From: JANRIC01 sp033765345
Lineage (GTDB): Bacteria > Bacteroidota > Bacteroidia > Cytophagales > Microscillaceae
Length of the DNA stretch: 64,000 bases
NCBI GenBank assembly: GCA_033765345.1
Contig: JANRIC010000185.1
Span: forward strand, 1 to 64,000
Reading direction: 5' to 3'
Below, one piece after another: positions 53,015 to 62,424 of the stretch. The number at the start of each line of letters is the position of its first letter. The first letter of the stretch is position 1. The translations under genes were made by a program, and so were the position numbers. The notes beneath the pieces are model-generated. The model ran no database searches. It was not told the origin of the DNA and was given only the letters and a program-made list of their open reading frames with translations.

Positions 53015-53396
53015 CCTTACTCTAGTCGTTGAGGATGATGAAATTACCTCCTTCCTGATTCAAAAAACCTTGTCCAAAAGTAATGTATTTAAAGAAATAC
53101 TTTCTTTTGAAAATGGTCAACCCGCTTTGGTCTACTTGCAGGAGGCACTTGCTCAATTAAAACCCATTCCTGACTTAATCTTATTAGACATCAATATGCC
53201 CATTATGGACGGCTGGGAGTTGTTGGATGCCCTTCAAGAGCTGCATTTTCCTAATCATATTCCAGTAGTAATGCTTACTTCTTCTATCAATGAGGAAGAT
53301 AGAAGAAAAGCCAAAACTTATAAAAATGTACAAGGGTATTTTACCAAACCGCTCACCGAGAAGTATGTAGAAGAACTAGTAAAACTCTTGCATTGA
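53001..53396 (+). CDS. Single-domain response regulator
   Basis: A 131-residue receiver domain without an output domain. The acidic pocket (Glu11, Asp12, Asp13), phospho-acceptor Asp63 (in LILLDINMPIMDG), the Thr-Ser pair at 93-94 and Lys116 (in YFTKPL) are all present. It starts at a GTG that overlaps the kinase gene by 14 bp, so the two are translationally coupled and almost certainly partners. It may pass phosphate to another protein or act by protein contact, as in CheY-like regulators; the downstream target is unknown. Confidence 0.93.
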   Translation: MKTANLTLVVEDDEITSFLIQKTLSKSNVFKEILSFENGQPALVYLQEALAQLKPIPDLILLDINMPIMDGWELLDALQELHFPNHIPVVMLTSSINEEDRRKAKTYKNVQGYFTKPLTEKYVEELVKLLH

Positions 53397-53474
53397 TGTT
53401 AAAATAATTCTTGCCAATCCTAAAACTGATTCGGCTCTTGCAGGCATCTTTTAAAATGAAGGTAATCCCTTATT

Positions 53475-54227
53475 TTATTGCATAATTGCAATGCCCTTCT
53501 CCCTGAACTCCTCCAGGATTTCTTCTTCTACATCATCCTCCGTAATAATCCGACTTACTTCTTTGCAATCACAGATTTTATAGTGATCTACAGCTCCGAG
53601 TTTGTCCTTAGTAGCAAGGACTATGACACGCTCGCTGACTTGAGCCATCACCTTTTTGACCTGCGCCTCTTCTTTTTCTAGTGTCGTGATTCCTACAATT
53701 GGATGGATGCCCCGAATGCCCAAAAAACAAAGATCAGGACGAATCAGCTCTATTTCACGGGTTACTTCCCAGCCGATACTTACCTGCGACTCCTTAAAAA
53801 TTTTTCCACCCAACAATTGAATCTCTACCTCCGGAAAATGCAACAATTCCTGGACAATAGGCAAGCTATTGGTAAAAATAGTCGCCCGAAGATTCAAGGG
53901 CAGTGCCTTGATTAAGTGCCAGTTCGTACTTCCTCCATCAATCACGATCAGTTGCCCGTCTTCTATCAATGACAAGGCCTTTTGTACCAAAGCAGCCTTG
54001 CGATCAGAGACATAGCTCATCCTGTTTTCAAATATTCGTGGTGCCTTCGGGCGGTGAACGGCTCCCCCATGTACCTTTTTAAGCAAACCCTTCTCTTCCA
54101 GTTCATTTAAATCTCTTCGAATAGTGCCTTCCGACACCTGAAACTCTTGCCTGAGTTCAGTAGAAGAGACCTTTTGGTTTTGAAGGAGTTTTTCTATGAT
54201 TCTATGGAGTCTTTCTTCTCGAAGCAT
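53475..54227 (-). CDS. DeoR-family transcriptional regulator
   Basis: A 250-residue repressor of the DeoR family. The N-terminal HTH (VSSTELRQEFQVSEGTIRRD, then LNELEEKGLLKKVHGGAV) is classic, and the C-terminal domain with VIDGGSTNWHLIKALP, IFTNSLPIVQELL and LGGKIFKES resembles the phosphosugar-binding isomerase-like fold. It is divergent from the PhyH dioxygenase gene, and five TTACGA copies in phase occupy the shared region, one immediately before its start codon. It probably represses itself and the dioxygenase gene in response to a phosphorylated sugar; the inducer is not known. Confidence 0.94.
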   Translation of the reverse strand: MLREERLHRIIEKLLQNQKVSSTELRQEFQVSEGTIRRDLNELEEKGLLKKVHGGAVHRPKAPRIFENRMSYVSDRKAALVQKALSLIEDGQLIVIDGGSTNWHLIKALPLNLRATIFTNSLPIVQELLHFPEVEIQLLGGKIFKESQVSIGWEVTREIELIRPDLCFLGIRGIHPIVGITTLEKEEAQVKKVMAQVSERVIVLATKDKLGAVDHYKICDCKEVSRIITEDDVEEEILEEFREKGIAIMQ

Positions 54228-54228
54228 T

Positions 54229-54295
54229 TTACGAAATATTACGATTAATTACGAATTGTTATTGTAATTTACGATTTAATTTCTTTAATTTACGA
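54229..54295. promoter_or_regulatory. Phased TTACGA operator array
   Basis: TTACGA occurs at 54229, 54239, 54249, 54269 and 54290, spacings of 10, 10, 20 and 21 bp, about one or two helical turns, so all lie on one face of the DNA. It fills the region between the divergent DeoR and PhyH genes and touches the DeoR start. This is a strong candidate for a DeoR-type multi-site operator. Confidence 0.7.
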
Positions 54296-54345
54296 TAAAT
54301 AGTAAAAATCTTATTTAATATATAAATATTCTAAATATTATACCG

Positions 54346-55293
54346 ATGGAGACTGCAAAATTACAATCCAAAGAACAACCCGGCAATGCCACCGTTGCTT
54401 ATGAGAGCAAATATCAGCTCAATGAACGCAAAAATAACGAAACTTTACGAGTTCTTACGGAATCTGATTGGGATTTCTGGAAACACAACGGCTATATCAT
54501 CATCAAAAATGCCGTTCCACAAGAAAACATCGAGGCTACCGCCCAATTGATTTGGGATTTTGAAGAAAAAGACCCTCATCACCCCGAAACCTGGTATGCC
54601 GAAGCCCGCCGTGAAATCCGAATGAAAGAACTCACCAACAGCGGCATGGTTGAAATTTATCAGCACCAACTCCTCTGGAACAACCGCCAGCATCCCAGAG
54701 TTTATGATGCTTTTGTGGATATCTGGGGGCTAGAAAAGCTCTGGGTGACCATTGATCGGGCAAATCTCAACTTCCCCGTCAGACCTGATTTTGTATTTAA
54801 AGGATTTATTCACTGGGATATTGATACTTCATTGAATCCCCGCCCGGTTAACGTGCAAGGCGTACTGGCTCTTTCGGACACAGACGACGATACCGGAGGT
54901 TTCCAATGCATTCCCGAACTGTACCGCACCTTAGATGAATGGATCAAAACACAGCCTGCCGACCGTGACCCTTTTAAGCCTGATACCAGCGGTCTTGAAA
55001 TCGTCAAAGTGAATATGCAAAAGGGTGATTTGTTGATTTTTAATAGTTTATTGGCACACGGCATTCGCCCCAATGTGTCTAATCGCCCACGTATTGCCCA
55101 GTACATCTCTATGTCACCCGCCGAAGAAGACAATCAAGAACTCGTCAACTGGCGCATCCATTCCTGGAAAAATCAACTCGCACCCGAAGGATACGCATTC
55201 CCTGGCGACCCGCGTGAATGGGAGAAGAATAATTCTGCCCCAGCCGTACTGACCGAACTGGGAGAAAAATTACTCGGATTGAAAAAATGGTAA
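54346..55293 (+). CDS. PhyH-family Fe(II)/2-oxoglutarate dioxygenase
   Basis: A 315-residue dioxygenase of the phytanoyl-CoA dioxygenase (PhyH) family. The metal triad is His156 and Asp158 (in IHWDID) and His238 (in LLAHGIRPN), with the 2-oxoglutarate-binding Arg likely in NRPRIAQY. The length and the NGYIIIKNAVPQENI start of the domain fit. It catalyses hydroxylation of an unknown substrate. It is divergent from the DeoR gene and likely repressed by it. A DeoR partner suggests a carbohydrate-derived or phosphorylated substrate, or one whose catabolism yields such a signal. It is monocistronic, ending with a hairpin. Confidence 0.92.
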   Translation: METAKLQSKEQPGNATVAYESKYQLNERKNNETLRVLTESDWDFWKHNGYIIIKNAVPQENIEATAQLIWDFEEKDPHHPETWYAEARREIRMKELTNSGMVEIYQHQLLWNNRQHPRVYDAFVDIWGLEKLWVTIDRANLNFPVRPDFVFKGFIHWDIDTSLNPRPVNVQGVLALSDTDDDTGGFQCIPELYRTLDEWIKTQPADRDPFKPDTSGLEIVKVNMQKGDLLIFNSLLAHGIRPNVSNRPRIAQYISMSPAEEDNQELVNWRIHSWKNQLAPEGYAFPGDPREWEKNNSAPAVLTELGEKLLGLKKW

Positions 55294-55312
55294 GATTCAT
55301 CTGAAAAAACAC

Positions 55313-55344
55313 AGAGAGAGATAATTTTTGTGTCTCTCTTTTTT
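55313..55344 (+). terminator. Terminator after the PhyH gene
   Basis: AGAGAGA (55313-55319) pairs with TCTCTCT (55333-55339), followed by a run of T (55340-55344), about 20 bp after the stop codon. A typical intrinsic terminator layout, with a modest stem. Confidence 0.65.
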
Positions 55345-55524
55345 AGAAAGTAAGAACCTGGAAAGCAAATTGCCAAAACTTATTCTAGGAAAACATTTTC
55401 TACATAAAACATCGATTTATTCAATAAAAAGACATATCTTGAATGAATTTTGCATGTCTGAACTTAAATCTTGATATTAAGATACGCATCTCCTCTGTGT
55501 TACTTCTGATTAATATAATTACCT

Positions 55525-58500
55525 ATGAAAACCTTAAAGTATTTATTATTTTTTTATTTTCTCTGGGCTTGTTTCGCACTCAATGCACAAACCATCCCGC
55601 AAAACCCCAATCGTACCGACCCCAACGGCAAAAAACAGGGTAAGTGGACTATTCTCTATGATCAGAACTGGAATATTATTCAGGACAAGGGAAAAGCTGT
55701 TTTTTATAGATTAATCAGTTATAAAGATGATCAACCCATTGGTAAAGTGTATGACCTCTATGCCAATGGTAAAGTACAAATGGAAACTACGCTCATAGCC
55801 GACCAACCCCAAGATGTGATGAACGGGCAGACGATCTTTTATCGGGCAGACGGCAGCAAGGAAAAAATACAAATCTTCGACAAGGGAGAACTGATCGATG
55901 AATTGAATTATGACACCTCAGGTAAGCTGATTTTTGAGAACTGGCAAATCCTTGATTCTATCGGACAATACAATGCGGATGTGGCCAATTATCCTGCAAT
56001 AGCCTATGAGGCGTATCACAAAGCCAAACTCAAAGCAGCCAAAGAATTTGGAAAAAAACATCCTAACTATATCCTGACTCTCAAAAATCTTGGCCACACA
56101 AGTGTTAGCCTTGGGAATTATGCACAAGCTACAAATTGGCACAACGAAGCTCTTCAGATTCAAAAAGAAGTCTATGGACCCAGACAACTGGAATGTGGCA
56201 AAACCCTGATGAACCTCTCACAAATTGCCAGACTTGCCGGCGATTTGAAAAAGGCTGAATCCCTGGGCGTAGAATCTATGGGCATTCTAAAAGATAATCT
56301 GGAGGAAAACCATCCTTTGTATATTCAAGCAAGCCAAGTGATGAGTGGGCTTTATTTAGATATGAGAAACTTTGCCAAAGGCGAAGAATATCTGCTGAAT
56401 ATCCTAAAAATCCAGGAAAAAAACTTTGGAAAAACCAATTTGAGTTATGCCCAAACTTTACAGTTTTTGGGTAGATTGTATCTTAATTTTTCAGAATATG
56501 CCCTTGCAGAATCCTCCCTCAAAGAATCTATTCAAATACAAAAAGTACTTTCCGCTACCAATAAACCAACGTATGCCTTGACACTTTATCTCCTAGCAAG
56601 TCTGTATTCATCCATCAGCCAATATCCAAAAGCAGAATCGCTTCTTAAAGAAGCTGCCGATATTCAAAAACTAATACTCGGCGAAAGACATTCCGACTAT
56701 ACCCAATCCCTTCACGGATTAGCACAGGTTTATGAAGATCAAGGAAATTACGAACAGGCCGAAGTACTTTATCTCGAGTCTCTTAGAATTAGAAAAGAAG
56801 CCTTAGGAACTAATCACCCCGATTATGCCATTTCTTTAAATTTATTGGGAGCTTTGTATCAATATAAAGACGATTATGCCAAAGCTGAGTATTATATCCG
56901 TGAGACACTCAAGGTTGCAGAAGCAAGTCTAGGCAAAAATCATCACCAGTATGCCAATTATTTGTCTAATTTAGCCGTGTTGTATCAGAATCAGGGCAAC
57001 TATCCAGCAGCAGAAAAAATTTACCTGGAAAGCCTCAGCATCCTCCAGCAAAGTCTGGGTCCTGAACATCCCTTCTGCGCCAGATTAATGAATAACCTGG
57101 GCAACGTGTATCAGAGCACTCAAAACCCTAAAGCTGAAGAGCTACTCCAGCAAGCCACCTCTATTCATAAAAAGGTTTATGGTACCAAAGACGATCGATA
57201 TGCTTATTCTTTAGGCAATCTAGCAGTTTATTATTTTGATAAAAAGGATTATAAAAAAGCCGAACCCTTACTCAATGAAGCTTTAAGCATTCAAAAAGAA
57301 GTATTGGGCGAACAATCAAGAAGTTATATGCTTACCTTGTTCAATCTAGCTTCTTTGAATGAAGCCATTAAAAATTATGATAAAGCAGAAGCTTTATATA
57401 AAGAAGATGCAAGACTTTGGAAGGAGGCATTCGGAACTACAAATCCAAACTATGAAAAAGCAATTCGATACTTAGGGCGGTTATATTTTCTAAAAGGAGA
57501 TTATGCCCAAGCAGAACCTTATTATAAAGAATCTTGCGAACATTTATTAAGACAAATTGACAATAAATTTCCGCATTTTTCTCAAAAAGAAAGAGCCTTT
57601 TTTATAAGCAGTTTGGATCATGTGAGCCATCTTTTTTCTGTTTTTACAAGCAGTGCCATCAATCAAAATATCAATACCGCAGGGTGGCTGTATGATTATA
57701 TACTGGCTGTAAAGGGCATTCTGCTCAATTCACAAGATAAAACCCGGCAAAGAATCCTGAATTCAAAGGATACTACGCTTATCGGGCTTTATAAGGAATG
57801 GCAAAGCAAGCGCAATACGCTCGCCCAAGTCTACCAGATGCCCACCGACGAAAAACGAAAAAAAGGCCTGGATGAAAATCAACTGGAAGAGGAAATCAAC
57901 CAAATTGAAAGAGAACTTTCCAAAAAATCAGAATTATATACCCGGGCTTATGACAAAACCCGATACACATGGCAGGATGTCCAACAAACGCTTAAACCCA
58001 GAGAAGCTGCCATTGAAATCATTCATTATCAAATAGATACCGATACTCTGGATCTGAATCATTACCTCGTGCTTGTTATCACTCCAGATACACGAAATAA
58101 CCCTGAGATGCTAATTTTAGAAAATGGAAAAGATTTGGAAGACGTTTTCTTGAAAAATTATTTGAAAAAAATAAATGCCCAAAAACCCGACCCAGAATCT
58201 TACTTGCATTACTGGAAACCTATTCGGGAACTATTGGGAAATACCAAAAAAGTTTATCTTTCCTCAGACGGCGTGTTTCATCATATTAGCTTTAGCACAC
58301 TCTGGAATCCTGCCAACCAAAAATACCTGCTCGACGAAATGGACATTCAAATCCTGAATACCACTAAAGATCTATTAAAAAGGAAAAACAGCGCCCCCTC
58401 TGTTAAAATCGCCCAAAATACACCCCAAAAAGCCATCCTCCTGGGGCGACCGCAATACGATCTCGCCCTTGCCGAACTCCAAGACCTCAGCCGAAATTAT

Positions 58501-59277
58501 CAAGGAAAAAGAGGAGATGATATCGAGTTTTACACCCTGGGCGAAGAAATGAATAATATTCGCTGGAAAGATTTACCCGGCACAGAGAAAGAAGTACGCA
58601 CCATCCACAACTTACTCAAAGCCAAAGGTTGGCAAGCAGAGCTTTATATCAATCAAAATGCACTCGAAGAAGTCATCAAAGGGGCAGAAAAACCCAACAT
58701 ATTACACCTGGCTACCCACGGATTCTTCATGGAACCCGTTCAGAAACAGAATACAGATGCTACCCAAATCATTGAGTCCATAGACCTGGATTTTGACGTG
58801 CAGCTAATCAAAAATGATCAAGATCAGCTTGCATCGAGGGATATCATCCTTACCAAATCCGACCCGATGATGTTGTCAGGCTTGGTATTTACAGGGGTAA
58901 GTACCTATGCCAAAAACCCCGAAAAATACCAAAGCGAAGACGGGATTCTGACTGCTTTTGAATCCGCAAATTTGAATCTAGATAATACAGAGTTGGTCGT
59001 GCTTTCTGCTTGTCAGACAGGTGAGGGCGCAGTGATAGAAGGTGAAGGGGTGTTTGGCTTGCAGCGTGGTTTTCAGGTTGCAGGAGCTAAGGCAATCCTG
59101 ATGTCGCTCTGGAATGTTTCTGATGAGGCTACTCAGGCATTAATGATCCTTTTTTATGAAAACTGGATAGGGAAAAAACAAACCAAAAGAGAAGCCTTCA
59201 GAAATGCCCAGATAAAATTACGCAAAACCTATCCCCATCCTTTTTACTGGGGAGCTTTCATAATGATAGGCGAATAA
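55525..59277 (+). CDS. Secreted TPR-CHAT (caspase-like) protein
   Basis: A 1250-residue exported protein. It has a signal peptide (1-21, ending ALNAQ), then a beta-rich region (about 25-140), about a dozen 42-residue kinesin-light-chain-type TPRs (about 150-690; for example YAQATNWHNEALQIQKEVYG), a linker, and a C-terminal CHAT caspase-fold domain (about 935-1250). The dyad is His1065 (in HLATHGFF) and Cys1163 (in VVLSACQTGEG). TPR-CHAT proteins are usually cytosolic; those that act as defence proteases are activated by a partner, whereas this one is clearly exported. No gasdermin is nearby. Function is inferred only as a peptidase. Confidence 0.93.
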   Translation: MKTLKYLLFFYFLWACFALNAQTIPQNPNRTDPNGKKQGKWTILYDQNWNIIQDKGKAVFYRLISYKDDQPIGKVYDLYANGKVQMETTLIADQPQDVMNGQTIFYRADGSKEKIQIFDKGELIDELNYDTSGKLIFENWQILDSIGQYNADVANYPAIAYEAYHKAKLKAAKEFGKKHPNYILTLKNLGHTSVSLGNYAQATNWHNEALQIQKEVYGPRQLECGKTLMNLSQIARLAGDLKKAESLGVESMGILKDNLEENHPLYIQASQVMSGLYLDMRNFAKGEEYLLNILKIQEKNFGKTNLSYAQTLQFLGRLYLNFSEYALAESSLKESIQIQKVLSATNKPTYALTLYLLASLYSSISQYPKAESLLKEAADIQKLILGERHSDYTQSLHGLAQVYEDQGNYEQAEVLYLESLRIRKEALGTNHPDYAISLNLLGALYQYKDDYAKAEYYIRETLKVAEASLGKNHHQYANYLSNLAVLYQNQGNYPAAEKIYLESLSILQQSLGPEHPFCARLMNNLGNVYQSTQNPKAEELLQQATSIHKKVYGTKDDRYAYSLGNLAVYYFDKKDYKKAEPLLNEALSIQKEVLGEQSRSYMLTLFNLASLNEAIKNYDKAEALYKEDARLWKEAFGTTNPNYEKAIRYLGRLYFLKGDYAQAEPYYKESCEHLLRQIDNKFPHFSQKERAFFISSLDHVSHLFSVFTSSAINQNINTAGWLYDYILAVKGILLNSQDKTRQRILNSKDTTLIGLYKEWQSKRNTLAQVYQMPTDEKRKKGLDENQLEEEINQIERELSKKSELYTRAYDKTRYTWQDVQQTLKPREAAIEIIHYQIDTDTLDLNHYLVLVITPDTRNNPEMLILENGKDLEDVFLKNYLKKINAQKPDPESYLHYWKPIRELLGNTKKVYLSSDGVFHHISFSTLWNPANQKYLLDEMDIQILNTTKDLLKRKNSAPSVKIAQNTPQKAILLGRPQYDLALAELQDLSRNYQGKRGDDIEFYTLGEEMNNIRWKDLPGTEKEVRTIHNLLKAKGWQAELYINQNALEEVIKGAEKPNILHLATHGFFMEPVQKQNTDATQIIESIDLDFDVQLIKNDQDQLASRDIILTKSDPMMLSGLVFTGVSTYAKNPEKYQSEDGILTAFESANLNLDNTELVVLSACQTGEGAVIEGEGVFGLQRGFQVAGAKAILMSLWNVSDEATQALMILFYENWIGKKQTKREAFRNAQIKLRKTYPHPFYWGAFIMIGE

Positions 59278-59304
59278 GATACTTGGAATAGAAAATAAAA
59301 CCTT

Positions 59305-59341
59305 AAAATTAGGTAGGTTTTACAGGAACCTACCTAATTTT
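59305..59341 (+). terminator. Terminator after the TPR-CHAT gene
   Basis: A perfect 15-bp stem, AAAATTAGGTAGGTT with AACCTACCTAATTTT, around a 7-base loop, ending in T. It ends the CHAT gene transcript and precedes the lipoprotein gene by 34 bp. Confidence 0.85.
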
Positions 59342-59375
59342 GTAAAATTATTATCTAAAATTAAAAACTACCAAC

Positions 59376-59834
59376 ATGATTTATTCAACTCAAAATCTGG
59401 CTCTTATATTGCTATCGGCCGTATTGTTCTTTAATTGCGGTGGAGGTGAAACAAGCTCAGAAGAAACTGCCGACAAAGATTCAGCACAAACCGAAGAAAC
59501 TACCAACAAAGCAGCCGAACCAGATGCAAATCCTGAAGCTCTAGAAGGGGATTTGAAAGAATTTTTATTTAGTGTGGATGGAACTTATGGCTGGAGATCC
59601 GAACAAGATGAAAATCTGTATGACTTTTTTAAAGACGGACGCTGGATTATACAAGGGCCAGAAGGTGAGGCTACTATGTGGCAAGGAAAATGGACGTTGG
59701 AAGCCGACCAACTAAGTCTAGAATGCAAAGACTGTGGCACATTACCCGCCAAACAAACACTAACCGTAAAAAAAGACGGCGAAAATCTAGTATTAGGTGA
59801 TAAAACCTATACCCGCTACGCCCCAGAGCAGTAG
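59376..59834 (+). CDS. Small lipoprotein of unknown function
   Basis: A 152-residue lipoprotein. The signal MIYSTQNLALILLSAVLFFN is followed by Cys21 as a lipobox and then an acidic, disordered linker (GGGETSSEETADKDSAQTEE). The folded part (about 60-152) is short and beta-rich: FKDGRWIIQGPEGEATMWQG, then KWTLEADQLSLECKDCG, which resembles lipocalin-like or copper-resistance-type small barrel domains. A CKDC pair may bind metal or form a disulfide. It lies between the CHAT and membrane-protein genes, with a terminator before it. Confidence 0.8.
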   Translation: MIYSTQNLALILLSAVLFFNCGGGETSSEETADKDSAQTEETTNKAAEPDANPEALEGDLKEFLFSVDGTYGWRSEQDENLYDFFKDGRWIIQGPEGEATMWQGKWTLEADQLSLECKDCGTLPAKQTLTVKKDGENLVLGDKTYTRYAPEQ

Positions 59835-60084
59835 TCTGATAAAGTACCCCAAAGTCAGGGGCATTCATGGATACCCTGACTGATTTGAATATATTCATCT
59901 CTGACCTGAACAACCTTCACCTCAAAAAACAACTTAGGAACTCTGATTCCGTAGTAAAATCAGTATATTCATTCAAATTATTTTATTTTTGTATTAAAAT
60001 CAGGTACAAAACTTGTGATTCATACTATGGTTTTTCCCGATTTTCCAAACCCATATCAAACAGATTTCTTAAACACCTTTGCTT
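59835..60084. other. Gene-free stretch with hairpin and candidate promoter
   Basis: A hairpin at 59853-59881 (AGTCAGGG with CCCTGACT) may end the lipoprotein transcript. TATTTTTG (59984-59991) is a possible -7 box for the next gene. Nothing else stands out. Confidence 0.5.
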
Positions 60085-60918
60085 GTGAAAAAAAAACTAT
60101 TACCTCAGAATTTTTTGCTAAGCCTATTTATTTTTGTAGCTCTCGAACCCCTAGAAGCACAAATTAAGCTACCATTTGCCCATAAAATTACTGTGGAGTT
60201 TTTGGACACTCCCGAACTCAGTGTAGCAGATACCACCATCAAAGTTCGCTACAATCTCAAAGGCAGCAAAAAAAGATACTACAACACAAGGTTGTATTAT
60301 TCAAATAATAGTGGAAATTCTTTCAAAGGACCTCTTCGCTCTCTTTCAGGTGATATCGGCGATAGCACCCGTGCAGGTAAATACAAACAAATCTCATGGT
60401 CTTTTATCAAAGATAACCCTTATTTCAACGGCGAAAATATTATGTTTAAAATCGAAGCGGAAGAAGTACCCAAACTCTCTAACGGGGGACCCGCCAATGC
60501 CCTCAGGTCTTTGTTAGTACCCGGATTAGGAGATACCAAAGTACGTAATGGCTACAATTATGGACTCATTACAGCCGCAACCTATGGTACCCTGGGTACA
60601 AGCCTTTATTTCCATTTGAAAGCCCGACAGAAATTTAACGACTACGAATCCAGAGTACCCAATACAGAAGAAGAACACCAAAAACTTTTTGATGAAGCAC
60701 AAAAATCTCAAAGAATTTCCAGGGGTTTTCTTATTGCAGGTAGCCTCATCTGGATTGCCGACATTCTGGGGGTTTATGGCAGAGGGATTAAAAATAGCAG
60801 AAGATTGCAAAAAGAAAAAGAAGAAGCCGAAAGCACAGGAGAAGCTTCTCTTTGGCCTCAAATCATTCCAAATTCCGACGGAAGAATTAATCAAATCACC
60901 CTTGCTTGGAAATTTTAA
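60085..60918 (+). CDS. Exported membrane protein of unknown function
   Basis: A 277-residue protein with a signal peptide (VKKKLLPQNFLLSLFIFVAL, then EPLEAQ) and two later hydrophobic segments (about 157-176, LITAATYGTLGTSLYF; 212-231, GFLIAGSLIWIADILGVYG), probably a short membrane hairpin. The N-terminal 140 residues form an exported beta domain of about 100 residues with a VRYNLKGSKKRYYNTRLYYS repeat-like motif. There is no ATG in frame; the GTG at 60085 is the best start. It is followed 30 bp later by the PKD lipoprotein gene, so the two are probably one transcript. I do not recognise the family. Confidence 0.75.
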   Translation: MKKKLLPQNFLLSLFIFVALEPLEAQIKLPFAHKITVEFLDTPELSVADTTIKVRYNLKGSKKRYYNTRLYYSNNSGNSFKGPLRSLSGDIGDSTRAGKYKQISWSFIKDNPYFNGENIMFKIEAEEVPKLSNGGPANALRSLLVPGLGDTKVRNGYNYGLITAATYGTLGTSLYFHLKARQKFNDYESRVPNTEEEHQKLFDEAQKSQRISRGFLIAGSLIWIADILGVYGRGIKNSRRLQKEKEEAESTGEASLWPQIIPNSDGRINQITLAWKF

Positions 60919-60948
60919 TGGATTCAAAAATAACCACCGAATAACCCT

Positions 60949-62388
60949 ATGAGAAAGTTTTATCAAAATATTATCTGGCTTTGTCTCTCCTTGCCCGGAC
61001 TGGTGTCTTGTCTGGAAATCAATGAAATTACTTTTATTGACCTCAAAGCCCGCTTCCTGCCTTCTGCTTCTCTGGTTCAACTCGGTACCCCTATTACTTT
61101 TAATCAACAATCTACCGCAGTAGCCAGTCAGTTTATCTGGGATTTTGGCGATGGTACTAGCAGCACCGAAGAAAGCCCCCAACATACTTACGACTCCGTA
61201 GGGCGGTATACCGTCAAACTTATCAGTATCAAAGCCGACGGAATCACCAAAGATTCTACAAGCCAAGAAATTCTCGTTATCCCCAATACCGATTCTGTAA
61301 GCAACTATGCCACCTTCGGAGATGCCCTCAGCGAAGAAATCGGATTTAGCTTGGTACACAGACCCAACAACGGCTACCTCTTCGCCGGGCGGAAAAACAT
61401 CAATACCCTTTTACTCATTCGCACCGATGAAAATTTGCAAGAGATCTGGCGGAAAGAATTTAATAATATTGCCAATGGCAGAGGGCAAATCTTTCCTATG
61501 GATGTAATCTCTACCATTGACAATGGTTTTATGATTGCCGGATTTTTTGAGTATAATATAAACGAAAATGACGGATTTGTACTCAAAATCTCTGAAAATG
61601 GAGACGAACTTTGGACACAATACGCCAAAACCCAGAGAGATGAAAAGTTTAACCGGGTCATTGAGATCAATGGCTTGTTTCTGATTACAGGTACAATCGC
61701 TGAAATAAGTAGTAATGGTAATAAAACTCCCAGCCTCTTGCTTTTAGCCCTCGAAGGCAACGGCGATATTGAAGACCTTTTGATTCAAGGATCCAACTGG
61801 ACTACCAACGATTTTACTTTTACTTTTGACGGAGGCTTTGCTTTTGCCGTTACCGAAGGAGATCGCCCCCGAATTTTTAAGTTTGACCCTAGCTTCGCCG
61901 AACTCCAAAAGTTTGTTCCAACCATTGACGACAGCCCCTTTGAAGGCAAAGCACTGGGTATTGTACAACTTGACAATGGCGACCTGGCTCTCGTAGGAGA
62001 GGTGAATTATGAGAATACCGTAGAAAATGCCACAGATAGCAGCAATGCCTTTATTGCAGTATTTGACGAATTCGGCAGCCAACAATGGATTGACCAACGG
62101 ACCTATTACCACGAAAGATATTTGGATGTGATACAAGCCACAGATGGAAGTATTCTTGCTGTCGGTACTCATCAGAATCCCCTCTCCGGCAAAGATATCC
62201 TGGTAGGAAAATACAGCCTGGATGGATCAGACGTTCAAGTTAAACTTATCGGAGGTACACAGGATGATGAGGGTTTTAGTGCAAAGCCAAGACCCGACGG
62301 AGCTTTTTCTCTCATAGGCAGTACCCGAAGCTTTGGGAGTGGATTGAGAGATTTTTATTTTATTCAATTAAATGCTGATTTAGAATAA
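60949..62388 (+). CDS. PKD-domain lipoprotein
   Basis: A 479-residue exported lipoprotein. Signal MRKFYQNIIWLCLSLPGLVS then Cys21. One PKD domain (about 40-115) with the hallmark FIWDFGDGTSSTEESPQHTY. The remainder (about 125-475) has repeated strands such as GYLFAGRKN, GFMIAGFFEY and GDLALVGEVN, a pattern seen in beta-propeller-like bodies. PKD domains mediate protein or polysaccharide contacts at the surface. It lies between the membrane-protein gene and the caspase gene on the same strand, with short gaps, so a joint surface complex is possible. No sortase or type IX secretion C-terminal tag was seen. Confidence 0.88.
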   Translation: MRKFYQNIIWLCLSLPGLVSCLEINEITFIDLKARFLPSASLVQLGTPITFNQQSTAVASQFIWDFGDGTSSTEESPQHTYDSVGRYTVKLISIKADGITKDSTSQEILVIPNTDSVSNYATFGDALSEEIGFSLVHRPNNGYLFAGRKNINTLLLIRTDENLQEIWRKEFNNIANGRGQIFPMDVISTIDNGFMIAGFFEYNINENDGFVLKISENGDELWTQYAKTQRDEKFNRVIEINGLFLITGTIAEISSNGNKTPSLLLLALEGNGDIEDLLIQGSNWTTNDFTFTFDGGFAFAVTEGDRPRIFKFDPSFAELQKFVPTIDDSPFEGKALGIVQLDNGDLALVGEVNYENTVENATDSSNAFIAVFDEFGSQQWIDQRTYYHERYLDVIQATDGSILAVGTHQNPLSGKDILVGKYSLDGSDVQVKLIGGTQDDEGFSAKPRPDGAFSLIGSTRSFGSGLRDFYFIQLNADLE

Positions 62389-62424
62389 TTATATTTATAT
62401 AAAAATAATACAAATTTTGGAATT

